Assembly: GCA_016719105.1 (NCBI GenBank)
Contig: JADKAQ010000001.1
Location: 1 to 64,000, forward strand
From: Gemmatimonadota bacterium
GTDB lineage: Bacteria > Gemmatimonadota > Gemmatimonadetes > Gemmatimonadales > Gemmatimonadaceae
Direction of reading: 5' to 3'
Length of the DNA stretch: 64,000 nucleotides
This document shows positions 8,385 through 15,944 of this stretch, piece after piece. The position numbers and the translations under genes are program-made. Below the pieces are notes generated by a model. It made no database searches and had not been told where the DNA came from. It saw nothing but the letters and a program-made list of their open reading frames with translations. Position 1 is the stretch's first letter. Every line of letters begins with the position of its first letter.

Positions 8385-9232
8385 AGCACCCGGCGGATCT
8401 GGCGCCCGACCGAGACGGCGCTCCCCACCACGCCGATGACCGCCCCGCCTAACAAGCCGAGCATGGCGAGGCGCAGGTCGAAGAACTCGGTGCGGATGAA
8501 GTAGCGGGAGATGAGCGTCGCCGCGAGCCAGGTCAGCAGCAGCGCCATCGCCCCGCCCAGGACCCCCTTCACGAACCCCTCGATGAGGAACGGGCGCTGG
8601 ATGAAGCCGTCGGTCGCCCCCACCAGGCGCATGATCGAGATCTCCCGGCTGCGCGCCATCACCGCCATGCGGATCGTCGCCCCGATCACGATGATCGAGA
8701 CCGCGGCGAACGCCAGGCCCAGGATGATCCCCGCCGCCGTGGCGACGTTCCGGATGCTGTACAGCTTCTGCACCCACTCCTCGCCGAAGCGCACGTCCTC
8801 CACCATCGCTAGCTGCTTCACGCGCTCAGCGATCTGCTTGACCGTGGCGGGATCGCGATAGCCGTCGCGCAGTCGGATGTCGATCGAGGCCGGAAGGAAC
8901 CCCGCCTCGAAGACGTCCTTGAACTCCCCCAGCTCCTTGCGGGCACGTTCCAGCGCCTGCTCCGGGCTCACGTACTCCACCCGGGCGACTTCCTTGTAGG
9001 CCCCCACGTCGCCCATCGCCAGCGCGATCGACTCCGGGGAGGTCGAGTCGGCGATGAAGGCGCGGATCTCCACGCGCGATTCGACCGAGCGCAGCGTGTT
9101 CCGGATGTTGAGCGCCACGAGCGAGAAGAGCCCGAACGCGAACAGCGAGAACGCGATCGTCGTGATGCTCAGGACGCTCAGCACCGGCGCACGCTTGAAC
9201 CCCAGCAGCGCCTCGCGGACGGCGAGCTTCAT
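8381..9232 (-). CDS. ftsX: Cell-division ABC transporter permease FtsX
   Basis: Inner-membrane half of the FtsEX complex that controls septal peptidoglycan hydrolysis. 283 residues. One N-terminal membrane helix (VLSVLSITTIAFSLFAFGLF), an extracytoplasmic loop of about 120 residues with the usual EYVSPEQAL motif, then three helices with the conserved SREISIMRLVGATDGFI segment between them. The gene starts 10 bases after ftsE and its stop overlaps the start of the EnvC-like gene, making a three-gene division unit. Confidence 0.95.
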   Translation of the reverse strand: MKLAVREALLGFKRAPVLSVLSITTIAFSLFAFGLFSLVALNIRNTLRSVESRVEIRAFIADSTSPESIALAMGDVGAYKEVARVEYVSPEQALERARKELGEFKDVFEAGFLPASIDIRLRDGYRDPATVKQIAERVKQLAMVEDVRFGEEWVQKLYSIRNVATAAGIILGLAFAAVSIIVIGATIRMAVMARSREISIMRLVGATDGFIQRPFLIEGFVKGVLGGAMALLLTWLAATLISRYFIRTEFFDLRLAMLGLLGGAVIGVVGSAVSVGRQIRRVL

Positions 9233-9242
9233 CGGGGGCTCC

Positions 9243-9956
9243 TCACGGCGTCAGCTCCGGCGCGCGCCGCTTTTCGTCGGCGCTGTCGAAGACCACCGCC
9301 CCACGGTTGATCTCCAGCACGCGGAGGTCGGCGCGCTTGACCAGTTCGAGGTTGTGCGTCGCCATGACCACCGCCGTGCCGGCGGCGTTGATGTCGCGCA
9401 GGAGCTGGAAGACGCCGCGCGTCGCGCGTTCGTCCAGGTTCCCGGTCGGTTCGTCGGCCACGAGGACGAAGGGGTCGTTCGCCAGCGCGCGGGCGATGGC
9501 CACGCGCTGCTGCTCGCCCCCGCTCAATTCGCGCGGATAGTTGGTCGACTTGGACGAGAGCCCAACCTGCGTGAGCAGGCGGCTCACCTTGGGGTGGATC
9601 TTCTCGTGCGGCGTCCCGATGACGTCGAGCGCGAACGACACGTTTTGCTCGACGGTGCGATCCTCCAGCAGGCGAAAGTCCTGGAAGACGACGCCCAGCT
9701 TTCGGCGCAGGAGCGAGATCTCCTTGCGCGTCACCCCCTTCGAGCGCGTCCCGCTCACCCAGACGTCACCCTTGGTCGGGAGTTCGTCGAAGTAGATGAG
9801 CTTGAGGATCGTGCTCTTCCCGGCGCCGCTCGGTCCCGTGAGGAAGATGAACTCTCCCTTGTTCACGGCAAACGAGACGTCGTTTAGGGCGACGCCGGTA
9901 CGCGGATACTCTTTGGTGACGGAGGCGAATCGGATCACGGGGCGGTAAGCTAGCAA
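9243..9956 (-). CDS. ftsE: Cell-division ABC transporter ATP-binding protein FtsE
   Basis: ATPase of the FtsEX complex, 237 residues. Seen: Walker A GPSGAGKST, Q-loop VVFQDFRLL, signature LSGGEQQRVAIARAL, Walker B VLVADEPTGNLD, and switch ATHN. The start at 9956 (MLAYRPVIRF) is chosen as the first ATG; an internal GTG at VIRF is possible. First gene of the ftsE-ftsX-envC unit on the minus strand. Confidence 0.95.
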   Translation of the reverse strand: MLAYRPVIRFASVTKEYPRTGVALNDVSFAVNKGEFIFLTGPSGAGKSTILKLIYFDELPTKGDVWVSGTRSKGVTRKEISLLRRKLGVVFQDFRLLEDRTVEQNVSFALDVIGTPHEKIHPKVSRLLTQVGLSSKSTNYPRELSGGEQQRVAIARALANDPFVLVADEPTGNLDERATRGVFQLLRDINAAGTAVVMATHNLELVKRADLRVLEINRGAVVFDSADEKRRAPELTP

Positions 9957-10139
9957 CCGTGAGACATGACGACCGAGGGGGCCCCTTGGTCAGGTTGTGC
10001 GTGACGCCGCACCGGCACGGTCGAGTTCGCCGACAGGAAGGGGTGGCGCGAGGGCCGATACGCCAACCTCGGCGCGCCACGGCCCGCGGGGGGGGCGGGA
10101 GGCCCGGGCGACGCCTGGTGCCCCGGCGCCGCGAGAACG

Positions 10140-10445
10140 TTAGGCGGGGCGCCCCGGGATGCGGGGGCGCTCGCGTTCCGGATGCACGAGGCGCACGATT
10201 TCCGAGACGGCGATCCCCGCAATGTCGCGCACGGCGACCCCGCCGCGCGGGAGGCTGGGGTCGAGCGCGATGGTCGCCAGCTCCTGGCGTCGCGGCCCTT
10301 CGACCCAGACGAGGTCGCCCTCGTTCATGAGGCGCGACGCGGCGTCGTCGGGGCGCATGCGCACCAGCGGTCCGCGCTCGGCATCGCCCCGTCGGGTCGC
10401 CCAGAAGCCCACCACCTGCAGCGGTGGGCTCGACGCGAGGCTCAC
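10140..10445 (-). CDS. Hypothetical small protein in the STAS/HATPase group
   Basis: 101 residues, family not recognised. The middle (RLMNEGDLVWVEGPRRQEL ... LPRGGVAVRDIAG) has the short hydrophobic-glycine pattern of a small beta barrel of the double-psi type, but this is only an impression. Its ATG overlaps the stop of the STAS-domain gene upstream (ATGA at 10442-10445), so it is probably co-expressed with that regulator. Its TAA stop lies inside a CGTTAGG heptamer. Confidence 0.6.
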   Translation of the reverse strand: MSLASSPPLQVVGFWATRRGDAERGPLVRMRPDDAASRLMNEGDLVWVEGPRRQELATIALDPSLPRGGVAVRDIAGIAVSEIVRLVHPERERPRIPGRPA

Positions 10446-10996
10446 AGCGCCAGGGAGAGCGACATGTAGCCGTCGTCGCGGCGCATCACGAGACGACGCG
10501 CCGAGAGGTGATCGAGCATGCGCGAGGCGGTCTCGGCCGGGGCGCCCAGCTCGACTTCGAGTTCCTGCGCCCGCATGCGTCCGTGCGTGTTGACGAGCTG
10601 CCAGGCTTGGCGCGCCCCGTCGTCGAGCGTGCCGACGAGGCGCAGCGTGCCGTCCTCCCCCTCGACGATCACGGCGAGGTTGTAGCGCTCCAGCACCGCC
10701 TCGATGGCTTCGAGGTGGCCGTCGTGCACGCCGCGGATGAGGAAGTAGCGCTGCGGCTGGCCGGCGAGCTTCTGATAGTAGTCGAGGAGCTTCCCCACGA
10801 CTTCGTCGGCGCAGGAGAAGTCGAGCATCTTGACCTGGGCAAAGTCGATGACCGTGACGTTAGGCTCGGGGAGTTCGGCGAGCGCCGCCTCGATGGCCTG
10901 ACGTACGGCCACGCCCGTGGGGCGCGTGACCAGGTTCGTGTAGAGGTCGCACACCGTCTTGCGAAGGACGGAGCTGACGGAGATGTGGTAGATCAC
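10442..10996 (-). CDS. STAS-like domain protein with C-terminal winged-helix-like region
   Basis: 184 residues from a GTG at 10996 that overlaps the stop of the STAS/HATPase gene (GTGA). N-terminal part (VTVIDFAQVKMLDFSCADEVVGKLL) has the strand-helix pattern and Ser position of a STAS-like anti-anti-sigma domain (about residues 10-110). The C-terminal 70 residues (AWQLVNTHGRMRAQELEVELG, SRMLDHLSARRLVMRRDDGY) look like a winged helix. Probably the partner of the adjacent ATP-binding protein in a phosphorylation-dependent partner switch. Target sigma factor or process unknown. Confidence 0.65.
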   Translation of the reverse strand: MIYHISVSSVLRKTVCDLYTNLVTRPTGVAVRQAIEAALAELPEPNVTVIDFAQVKMLDFSCADEVVGKLLDYYQKLAGQPQRYFLIRGVHDGHLEAIEAVLERYNLAVIVEGEDGTLRLVGTLDDGARQAWQLVNTHGRMRAQELEVELGAPAETASRMLDHLSARRLVMRRDDGYMSLSLAL

Positions 10997-11883
10997 CGCT
11001 GGGGTACCCGTTCCGGTATCGTGATCTGGACTTGTGCCCCAGGGAGGGGAGAGAGGTGCTCGCGCATCGGCAGGTCGTCGTCCCAGGGGGGGACGAGCGA
11101 GATGCGCGCCGTGCCGCTTCGCACGGAGAGTTTCCCGTCCCACCGCCCCACGTACCGACGGACCCCGGCGAGCCCCTGGCCACGACCCGGATCACGGAAT
11201 CGACTGACGCCACGAATCACCGCTTCTTCCAGCGCCATCCCGTCGTCCCACCGGTCGCTCAACTTCCGTCCCGGCGCGCTCTCGAGCGAGCGACGGAAGC
11301 CGATCCCGGCATCGCAGACGGCGATGACCACCACGCGACGACCCAACCGCTGGCGATAGCGGTACGTCTGCACCGCCACCCACCCCATGGTCTGCGCGTG
11401 TTCCACGATGTTCTGGCAAACTTCGGAAAGCGTCATGGCAAAGCGCATCGTCGCCATCGGGTCGAGGTTCAACTCGTTGACGAGGATCTGCTGTGCCTTG
11501 GTCTGAATGCGTTCGACGACATCGTGCACGTCGTCGCTCTTGGCCACCGGCGTGATCTCGAGGAGCACGTTGGACTCGGCGGCCTGCGCGCGGGCGCGCG
11601 GGACGTGGCCGTGCATCTCGAAGAGCTCTTCGGCGTAGCGATAGAAGCCCGCCCGCTGCCAATAACTGGCTGTCTCCTCGGTCTCGGGGCCGGTGAAGGC
11701 CGCCTGCGTCCCGCGCGACTGCGCCAGCGTGAGGAGGGCGGTGAGTCCGTACGGCGAGGCCCACCGCGTGTGACGCGCGTCGATCAACACCTTCTGGTCG
11801 ACAGCCACCGGTGCCAACTGTTCCAGCACCTGTTCGAAGGTGTGGTCGTCGAGCGAGGGAGGAACGGTGATGACGGTGGTCAC
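10993..11883 (-). CDS. STAS domain fused to HATPase (anti-sigma-type) protein
   Basis: 296 residues. Residues 1-105 resemble a STAS fold (VDQKVLIDARHTRWASPYGLTALL). From about 125 on there is a GHKL ATPase of the RsbW/SpoIIAB type: N-box SEVCQNIVEHA, G1 box DAGIGF, and GRGQGLAG for the G2 region. Such proteins phosphorylate or sequester a STAS partner. A fusion of both domains in one chain next to a second STAS gene is less common. No membrane segment. Overlaps the sugar-kinase gene upstream by ATGA (11880-11883). Confidence 0.75.
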   Translation of the reverse strand: MTTVITVPPSLDDHTFEQVLEQLAPVAVDQKVLIDARHTRWASPYGLTALLTLAQSRGTQAAFTGPETEETASYWQRAGFYRYAEELFEMHGHVPRARAQAAESNVLLEITPVAKSDDVHDVVERIQTKAQQILVNELNLDPMATMRFAMTLSEVCQNIVEHAQTMGWVAVQTYRYRQRLGRRVVVIAVCDAGIGFRRSLESAPGRKLSDRWDDGMALEEAVIRGVSRFRDPGRGQGLAGVRRYVGRWDGKLSVRSGTARISLVPPWDDDLPMREHLSPLPGAQVQITIPERVPQR

Positions 11884-12854
11884 GAGGGAATCAGTTCGCC
11901 GCGTAGGTGATGCGAGAGTCCGCGGGCCCCGCGGTAGGTCACATTGCGTGCGGCCGCTTTGATCGCGGCGTGTAACGCGTTCGTGAACGTATCACCGGCG
12001 AGCAGTCGCGAGAAGAGTGTCGCGCCAAAGACATCGCCGCACCCTGTGGGGTCGCCGCCACTCCCCTTGACATCGGCCCGCTCGGCCGCCACCAACGCCG
12101 TCCGAATCGCCCCTAGAACAGATGTTCCGGCCCCGCGACGCGCCAAATCGCCCAGCTGCTCGAATCCTGGGGCGGTGAAGTACACCACGCCCCGCGCGCC
12201 GAGCGTCACCACCAACGCCGACACTTGCTGTGCCAGTGCTGTCGCCGCCAGCGCCATCGAGTCCGGCGCCATCATCGCCAGCTCGTCCTCGTTCATCTGG
12301 ATCACGTCGGCGCAGGCCATCCATTGCGCCGCGTTAGGCAGCGGCTGCAGCGTGCGCAATCCGTCGGGCTGCACCGCCAGCACCAACGAGTGCATGTCGA
12401 AGTAGATCGGCCCGCTGAAGTGCTGCCGGATGAGCTGCATCGTCTCCAGCTCGAGCTCGAAGCCGGAGATCAGGTTGATGTACAGCGCATCGAGGTCGCG
12501 CAGCAATGGCCGCAGGCCGAGCCACGGCCAGGCCGGCACCCCGCCCGTCAGCACCTCGCTCCGCCGCTCGTCGGAGTGATAGCGCAGCTCCACCCGGTTG
12601 TTGGGGTAGGGGACGGCGATCGGTTCGGCGTCCGGGGCCACGCGCCGCAGCGTGCGCAGGAACTCCCGCGCCTGCGCGTGCAGGTCCTCGCCCACACGCG
12701 CCAGCGGGACGATCTGCCAATCGTTAGGGAGTGCGGCGTCGAGGGCCGAGAGGGCGTAGGTGATCCCCCCCCACTCCTCCACTGGCGCGCTGCGCGGGTC
12801 GCGCCCGTGGATCACGTCCCACACGAAGCTCCCGATCACCCCAAGGCGCTTCAT
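11880..12854 (-). CDS. PfkB-family carbohydrate kinase
   Basis: Ribokinase-fold kinase of 324 residues, probably phosphorylating a sugar or nucleoside. The start at 12854 (MKRLGVIGSFVWD) is chosen because it is preceded by a GGGAGGGGGG ribosome-binding site. A GTG at 12944 would overlap the ROK gene stop but would add a repetitive RDASV stretch. Conserved: N-terminal GxxxxD-type start, GGITYALSALDAALP, and the C-terminal catalytic GGDPTGCGDVFGATL with anion hole and base Asp. Exact substrate cannot be read from sequence. Confidence 0.82.
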   Translation of the reverse strand: MKRLGVIGSFVWDVIHGRDPRSAPVEEWGGITYALSALDAALPNDWQIVPLARVGEDLHAQAREFLRTLRRVAPDAEPIAVPYPNNRVELRYHSDERRSEVLTGGVPAWPWLGLRPLLRDLDALYINLISGFELELETMQLIRQHFSGPIYFDMHSLVLAVQPDGLRTLQPLPNAAQWMACADVIQMNEDELAMMAPDSMALAATALAQQVSALVVTLGARGVVYFTAPGFEQLGDLARRGAGTSVLGAIRTALVAAERADVKGSGGDPTGCGDVFGATLFSRLLAGDTFTNALHAAIKAAARNVTYRGARGLSHHLRGELIPS

Positions 12855-12940
12855 CCCCCCTCCCGCCGCGGCCCCGTGCCCATCGCGTCCGCCGACGCTC
12901 GCATCGCGCCCTGCGACGCTCGCGTCGCGTCGCTCGACAC

Positions 12941-13942
12941 TCACACCGCGCCCAGCGCCTGCTGCTTGAAGCTCGCCACGGCGCCGACCACCCCTGCGTT
13001 CCCCGGCAGCGACCCCGGGACGATCCGGCAGGCATCCACCGCCGCCTTGAACGCGCGCTTGCGCACCTCGCGCTTGAGCGGGTCGAACAGCGTCGCCCCC
13101 GCCTGCGTCACCCCGCCGGCGATCACCACCACGTCCGGGTTGAACACGTTGAGCAGGTTGGCGATCCCTGCCCCGAGGAAGCGCGCCGTCTCGCGCACGA
13201 CTTCCAGCGCCGTCTCGTCTCCCTTCTTCGCCGCGTCGTAGACGATCGCCGCCGTCAGGCGCTCGAGCTCGCCATCGACCATCGTGTACATCGTCGACTC
13301 ATGGTCCCCTTCCAGCTGCTCGCGCGCCCGCTCGGCGATCGACGGCCCCGACGCGTACGCCTCGAGGCAGCCGTAGTTGCCGCACTTGCAGCGGCGACCC
13401 GTCACGTCGATGGTCGTGTGCCCGATCTCGCCGGCGATGTCGGACGAGCCATGGTACAACCGCCCCTCGAGGATCAACCCGCCCCCGATCCCCGTCCCGA
13501 TCGTCACGCCGACGACATTGCGCCCCCCCTTGGCCGCTCCCATCCACCACTCGCCTAACGTGGCGCAGTTGGCGTCGTTGTCGAGCTTGACCGCCAGCCC
13601 CACCCGCTCGGCGATCACATCGCGCAGCGGGAAGTTCTGCCACCCCAGGTTGGGCGTCGTCAGGATCACCCCGCGCTCGCGATCGAGCGGGCCGGGGGCG
13701 CCCACGCCCACGCCGAGGAAGTCCTCCCGCTTCGCGCCAGTCTCGGCCATCGTCTCCTTCACCGCCGTCTCGATCATGCGCACCATGCGATCGACCACGG
13801 CGTCGGCCCCCTGGTCGGAACGCGTCGGCTCCGAGCGCATCGCGAAGTCCTTGCTCCCGTCTTCAGCGCACGCGCCGACGACGATGTTGGTCCCGCCGAG
13901 GTCGACGCCGATGATGTACTTGGGACGCTTGGGCTTGGGCAT
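12941..13942 (-). CDS. ROK-family sugar kinase (glucokinase-like)
   Basis: 333-residue ROK protein with the ATP site GVDLGGTN (12-19), the catalytic region LDNDANCATLGEWWMGAAKG, GTGIGGGLI, and the zinc motif CKCGNYGCLEAYASG. No N-terminal DNA-binding domain, so it is an enzyme rather than a repressor. Glucose is the commonest substrate in this subgroup, hence glucokinase-like. Starts at ATG 13942, just downstream of a lone half of the GGAAGAC repeat, and is followed by the PfkB kinase. Confidence 0.88.
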   Translation of the reverse strand: MPKPKRPKYIIGVDLGGTNIVVGACAEDGSKDFAMRSEPTRSDQGADAVVDRMVRMIETAVKETMAETGAKREDFLGVGVGAPGPLDRERGVILTTPNLGWQNFPLRDVIAERVGLAVKLDNDANCATLGEWWMGAAKGGRNVVGVTIGTGIGGGLILEGRLYHGSSDIAGEIGHTTIDVTGRRCKCGNYGCLEAYASGPSIAERAREQLEGDHESTMYTMVDGELERLTAAIVYDAAKKGDETALEVVRETARFLGAGIANLLNVFNPDVVVIAGGVTQAGATLFDPLKREVRKRAFKAAVDACRIVPGSLPGNAGVVGAVASFKQQALGAV

Positions 13943-13994
13943 GCGAGGGGCGGAAGACGAGTAGAAGGGAAGGCGAGGCGATGCGCTGCCTGAA

Positions 13995-14789
13995 CTACGG
14001 GACCACGTGCAGCTTTCGAAGGGCGAAATATGTCCCCAACACGAGGATCATGACAGCGAACCCCTGCTTGATCCGGTGCTGCGGAACGCGGCGCACCATG
14101 CGGGTCCCGAGCAGCGCCCCCACCGCCGCCACCCCGGTGAAGCTCCCCACCAGTCCCCAGTTGATCGGGACCTGGCCGATGTAGCCCACGAAGCCCGACA
14201 GCGCGTTCATCGTGATGATCAGGAGCGAACTCCCCACTGCCTCGCGTACCGGGAGGCGGGCGAGCAGGACCAGGGCAGGGACGATCACGAAGCCCCCGCC
14301 CGCGCCGATGAGCGAGGTGAGCGCCCCCACGCCGAGCGCCTGCAGCGCCAGAGGAGCGGTGAAGTGCGCATCGGCCGCCCGTGGCTCGGTCGCGCCGCTC
14401 CCCCCGCTTCGCCCGGTTCGCATCGAATCGCGCAGCATCATCAGCGCCGCGGTCACCGCGAAGACGCCGAAGAGCCCGAGCTGCACCTGTTCGGGGACGT
14501 GGCGCGCCAGGCGAGCGGTGACGAAGGCCCCGCTCATCGCGAACAGCCCGAAGGGGATCGCCACGCGCAGGTGCACCGTTCCTTGACGCCAGTGCGACAG
14601 GAAGCCGACGCCCGCGCTCATCCCCACCACTGCGAGGCTCATGGCGATGGCCGGCTTGACCGGCACCAGGAAGACGTAGAGGAAGATCGGGAGCGCCAGG
14701 ATCGATCCCCCGCCGCCGAGCAGGCCAAGCACAAACCCCACCACGAGGGCGAGGACGAGGCCGATGATGGGGTGCGGGACGCCCTCCAT
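13995..14789 (-). CDS. TauE/SafE-family membrane permease
   Basis: 264 residues with about eight hydrophobic segments in two related halves, each opening with a glycine-rich motif (GFVLGLLGGGGSILALPIF and GALTSLIGAGGGFVIVPAL), the hallmark of the TauE/SafE (DUF81) family. Members move sulfite, sulfoacetate or similar anions. The ATG at 14789 starts two bases after the heptosyltransferase stop. Substrate unknown. Confidence 0.85.
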   Translation of the reverse strand: MEGVPHPIIGLVLALVVGFVLGLLGGGGSILALPIFLYVFLVPVKPAIAMSLAVVGMSAGVGFLSHWRQGTVHLRVAIPFGLFAMSGAFVTARLARHVPEQVQLGLFGVFAVTAALMMLRDSMRTGRSGGSGATEPRAADAHFTAPLALQALGVGALTSLIGAGGGFVIVPALVLLARLPVREAVGSSLLIITMNALSGFVGYIGQVPINWGLVGSFTGVAAVGALLGTRMVRRVPQHRIKQGFAVMILVLGTYFALRKLHVVP

Positions 14790-14791
14790 CG

Positions 14792-15811
14792 CTATCCCTC
14801 CCCCGAGCGCCGGACGGCGTCCACCGCGTCGAGCACCTCGGCGACGGTGAGGTCGCGCATGCAGCGCCAGTGCGTCAGCGGGCATGCGCGTGGTCCGTGC
14901 GCGTCGCACGGGCGGCACGCGAGCATCGGGACCTCGGCCACCTGCCGTGCGTCGGCCAGCGGCCCGAAGCCTAACGACGTGACGGTGGGGCCGAAGAGCG
15001 CGACGGTCGGGGTGTTCATCGCCGACGCCAGGTGCAACGGCGCCGAGTCGTTGGTGACCAGGACGTGCGCGCGTCCGATGAGCGCGGCGGAGGCGAGGAG
15101 CGACAGCTTCCCCGTCGCGTCGATCGCGCTTCCGAAGGTCTCGGCGACGATCTCCTGGGCCAGGTGCGAGTCGCCGTCGCTCCCCAGAATCACCACGCGC
15201 CCGAGCAGGGTGAGCCGCCGCGCCAGCGCGGCGTAGTACGGCCACCGCTTGGTGGCCCATGCCGATCCCGGGGCCATCGCGAGCAGCGGTTCGCCGGCGT
15301 GCGCGTTGGCGTCGAGCAGGCGTTGCACCGCCTCCTCGTCATCGGCGCCGGGAAAGAGCGTCGGGCGCAACGTCGCCGCGTCGGCGCGTGCGCCATCGCC
15401 GTGCCCCGCCAGCGACCAGAGACGCTCGGCGTGGTGCCGGTCGCCATGATACGGATAGCGGCGCGTGTACAGCCATCGCCCCGTCGACGTCTCGAAGCCG
15501 ATCCGGTCGGTGTAGCCCGCGGCGACGGCCAGCGCGGCGCTCCGCACGGAGCCCTGGGCCAGGAACGCGGTGTCCGATGCTCCCTCGGCCTTCGCCAGCC
15601 GCACGATATCGCGAAAGCCCCGCGCCCCCGCATGTGCGCCGCGCTTGTCGTAGCGGTACACGTGCCGCACGTGCGGGTGATGCGCCAGCAATCCCGCGTT
15701 GGCCGGCGTGGCCACGACATCCACCGGGCCGCGGGCCGCCAACTCGCGAATGAGCGGCGTGGTGAGGACCATGTCGCCGAGGAAACTCGTCTGGATGACG
15801 AGAGCGCGCAT
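14792..15811 (-). CDS. Glycosyltransferase family 9 (LPS heptosyltransferase-like)
   Basis: 339 residues. N-terminal Rossmann start MRALVIQTSFLGDMVLTTP, and the nucleotide-sugar site NDSAPLHLASAMNTPTVALFGPT near residue 255, both diagnostic of the RfaF/WaaF group. The C-terminus holds four Cys (LACRPCDAHGPRACPLTHWRCM), seen in many GT9 members. Role: adding heptose or a related sugar to the lipopolysaccharide core at the inner membrane; it implies an LPS-bearing outer membrane. Start at ATG 15811 after a repeat-filled gap. Confidence 0.85.
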   Translation of the reverse strand: MRALVIQTSFLGDMVLTTPLIRELAARGPVDVVATPANAGLLAHHPHVRHVYRYDKRGAHAGARGFRDIVRLAKAEGASDTAFLAQGSVRSAALAVAAGYTDRIGFETSTGRWLYTRRYPYHGDRHHAERLWSLAGHGDGARADAATLRPTLFPGADDEEAVQRLLDANAHAGEPLLAMAPGSAWATKRWPYYAALARRLTLLGRVVILGSDGDSHLAQEIVAETFGSAIDATGKLSLLASAALIGRAHVLVTNDSAPLHLASAMNTPTVALFGPTVTSLGFGPLADARQVAEVPMLACRPCDAHGPRACPLTHWRCMRDLTVAEVLDAVDAVRRSGEG

Positions 15812-15826
15812 GTCGCGTTATGCGCG

Positions 15827-15944
15827 GGGAAGACGAGAAGACGGGAAGACGAGAGGACGAGATACCGTCCCTCGGGCGCGGACACTCGGCGCCTGGGACG
15901 CAACCACTCGTCCTCCCGTCGTCCCGTCTTCCCGTCTTCCGCCC
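15827..15944. repeat. Inverted-repeat element (GGGAAGAC family)
   Basis: Left arm 15827-15862 (GAAGAC/GAGGAC units) and right arm 15907-15941 (GTCTTCCC units) are near-perfect inverse copies separated by about 45 bases. The right arm abuts the lepA stop codon at 15945. Expected to fold as a long hairpin, possibly ending lepA transcription. Confidence 0.75.

Noticed and set aside
8385..8777. N-terminal extension of the EnvC-like protein
   Set aside because: Overlaps ftsX in another frame and hides the signal peptide.
12855..12944. GTG at 12944 as start of the PfkB kinase
   Set aside because: It would overlap the ROK stop neatly but adds a RDASV-repeat stretch; the ATG at 12854 has a strong ribosome-binding site and the family start.
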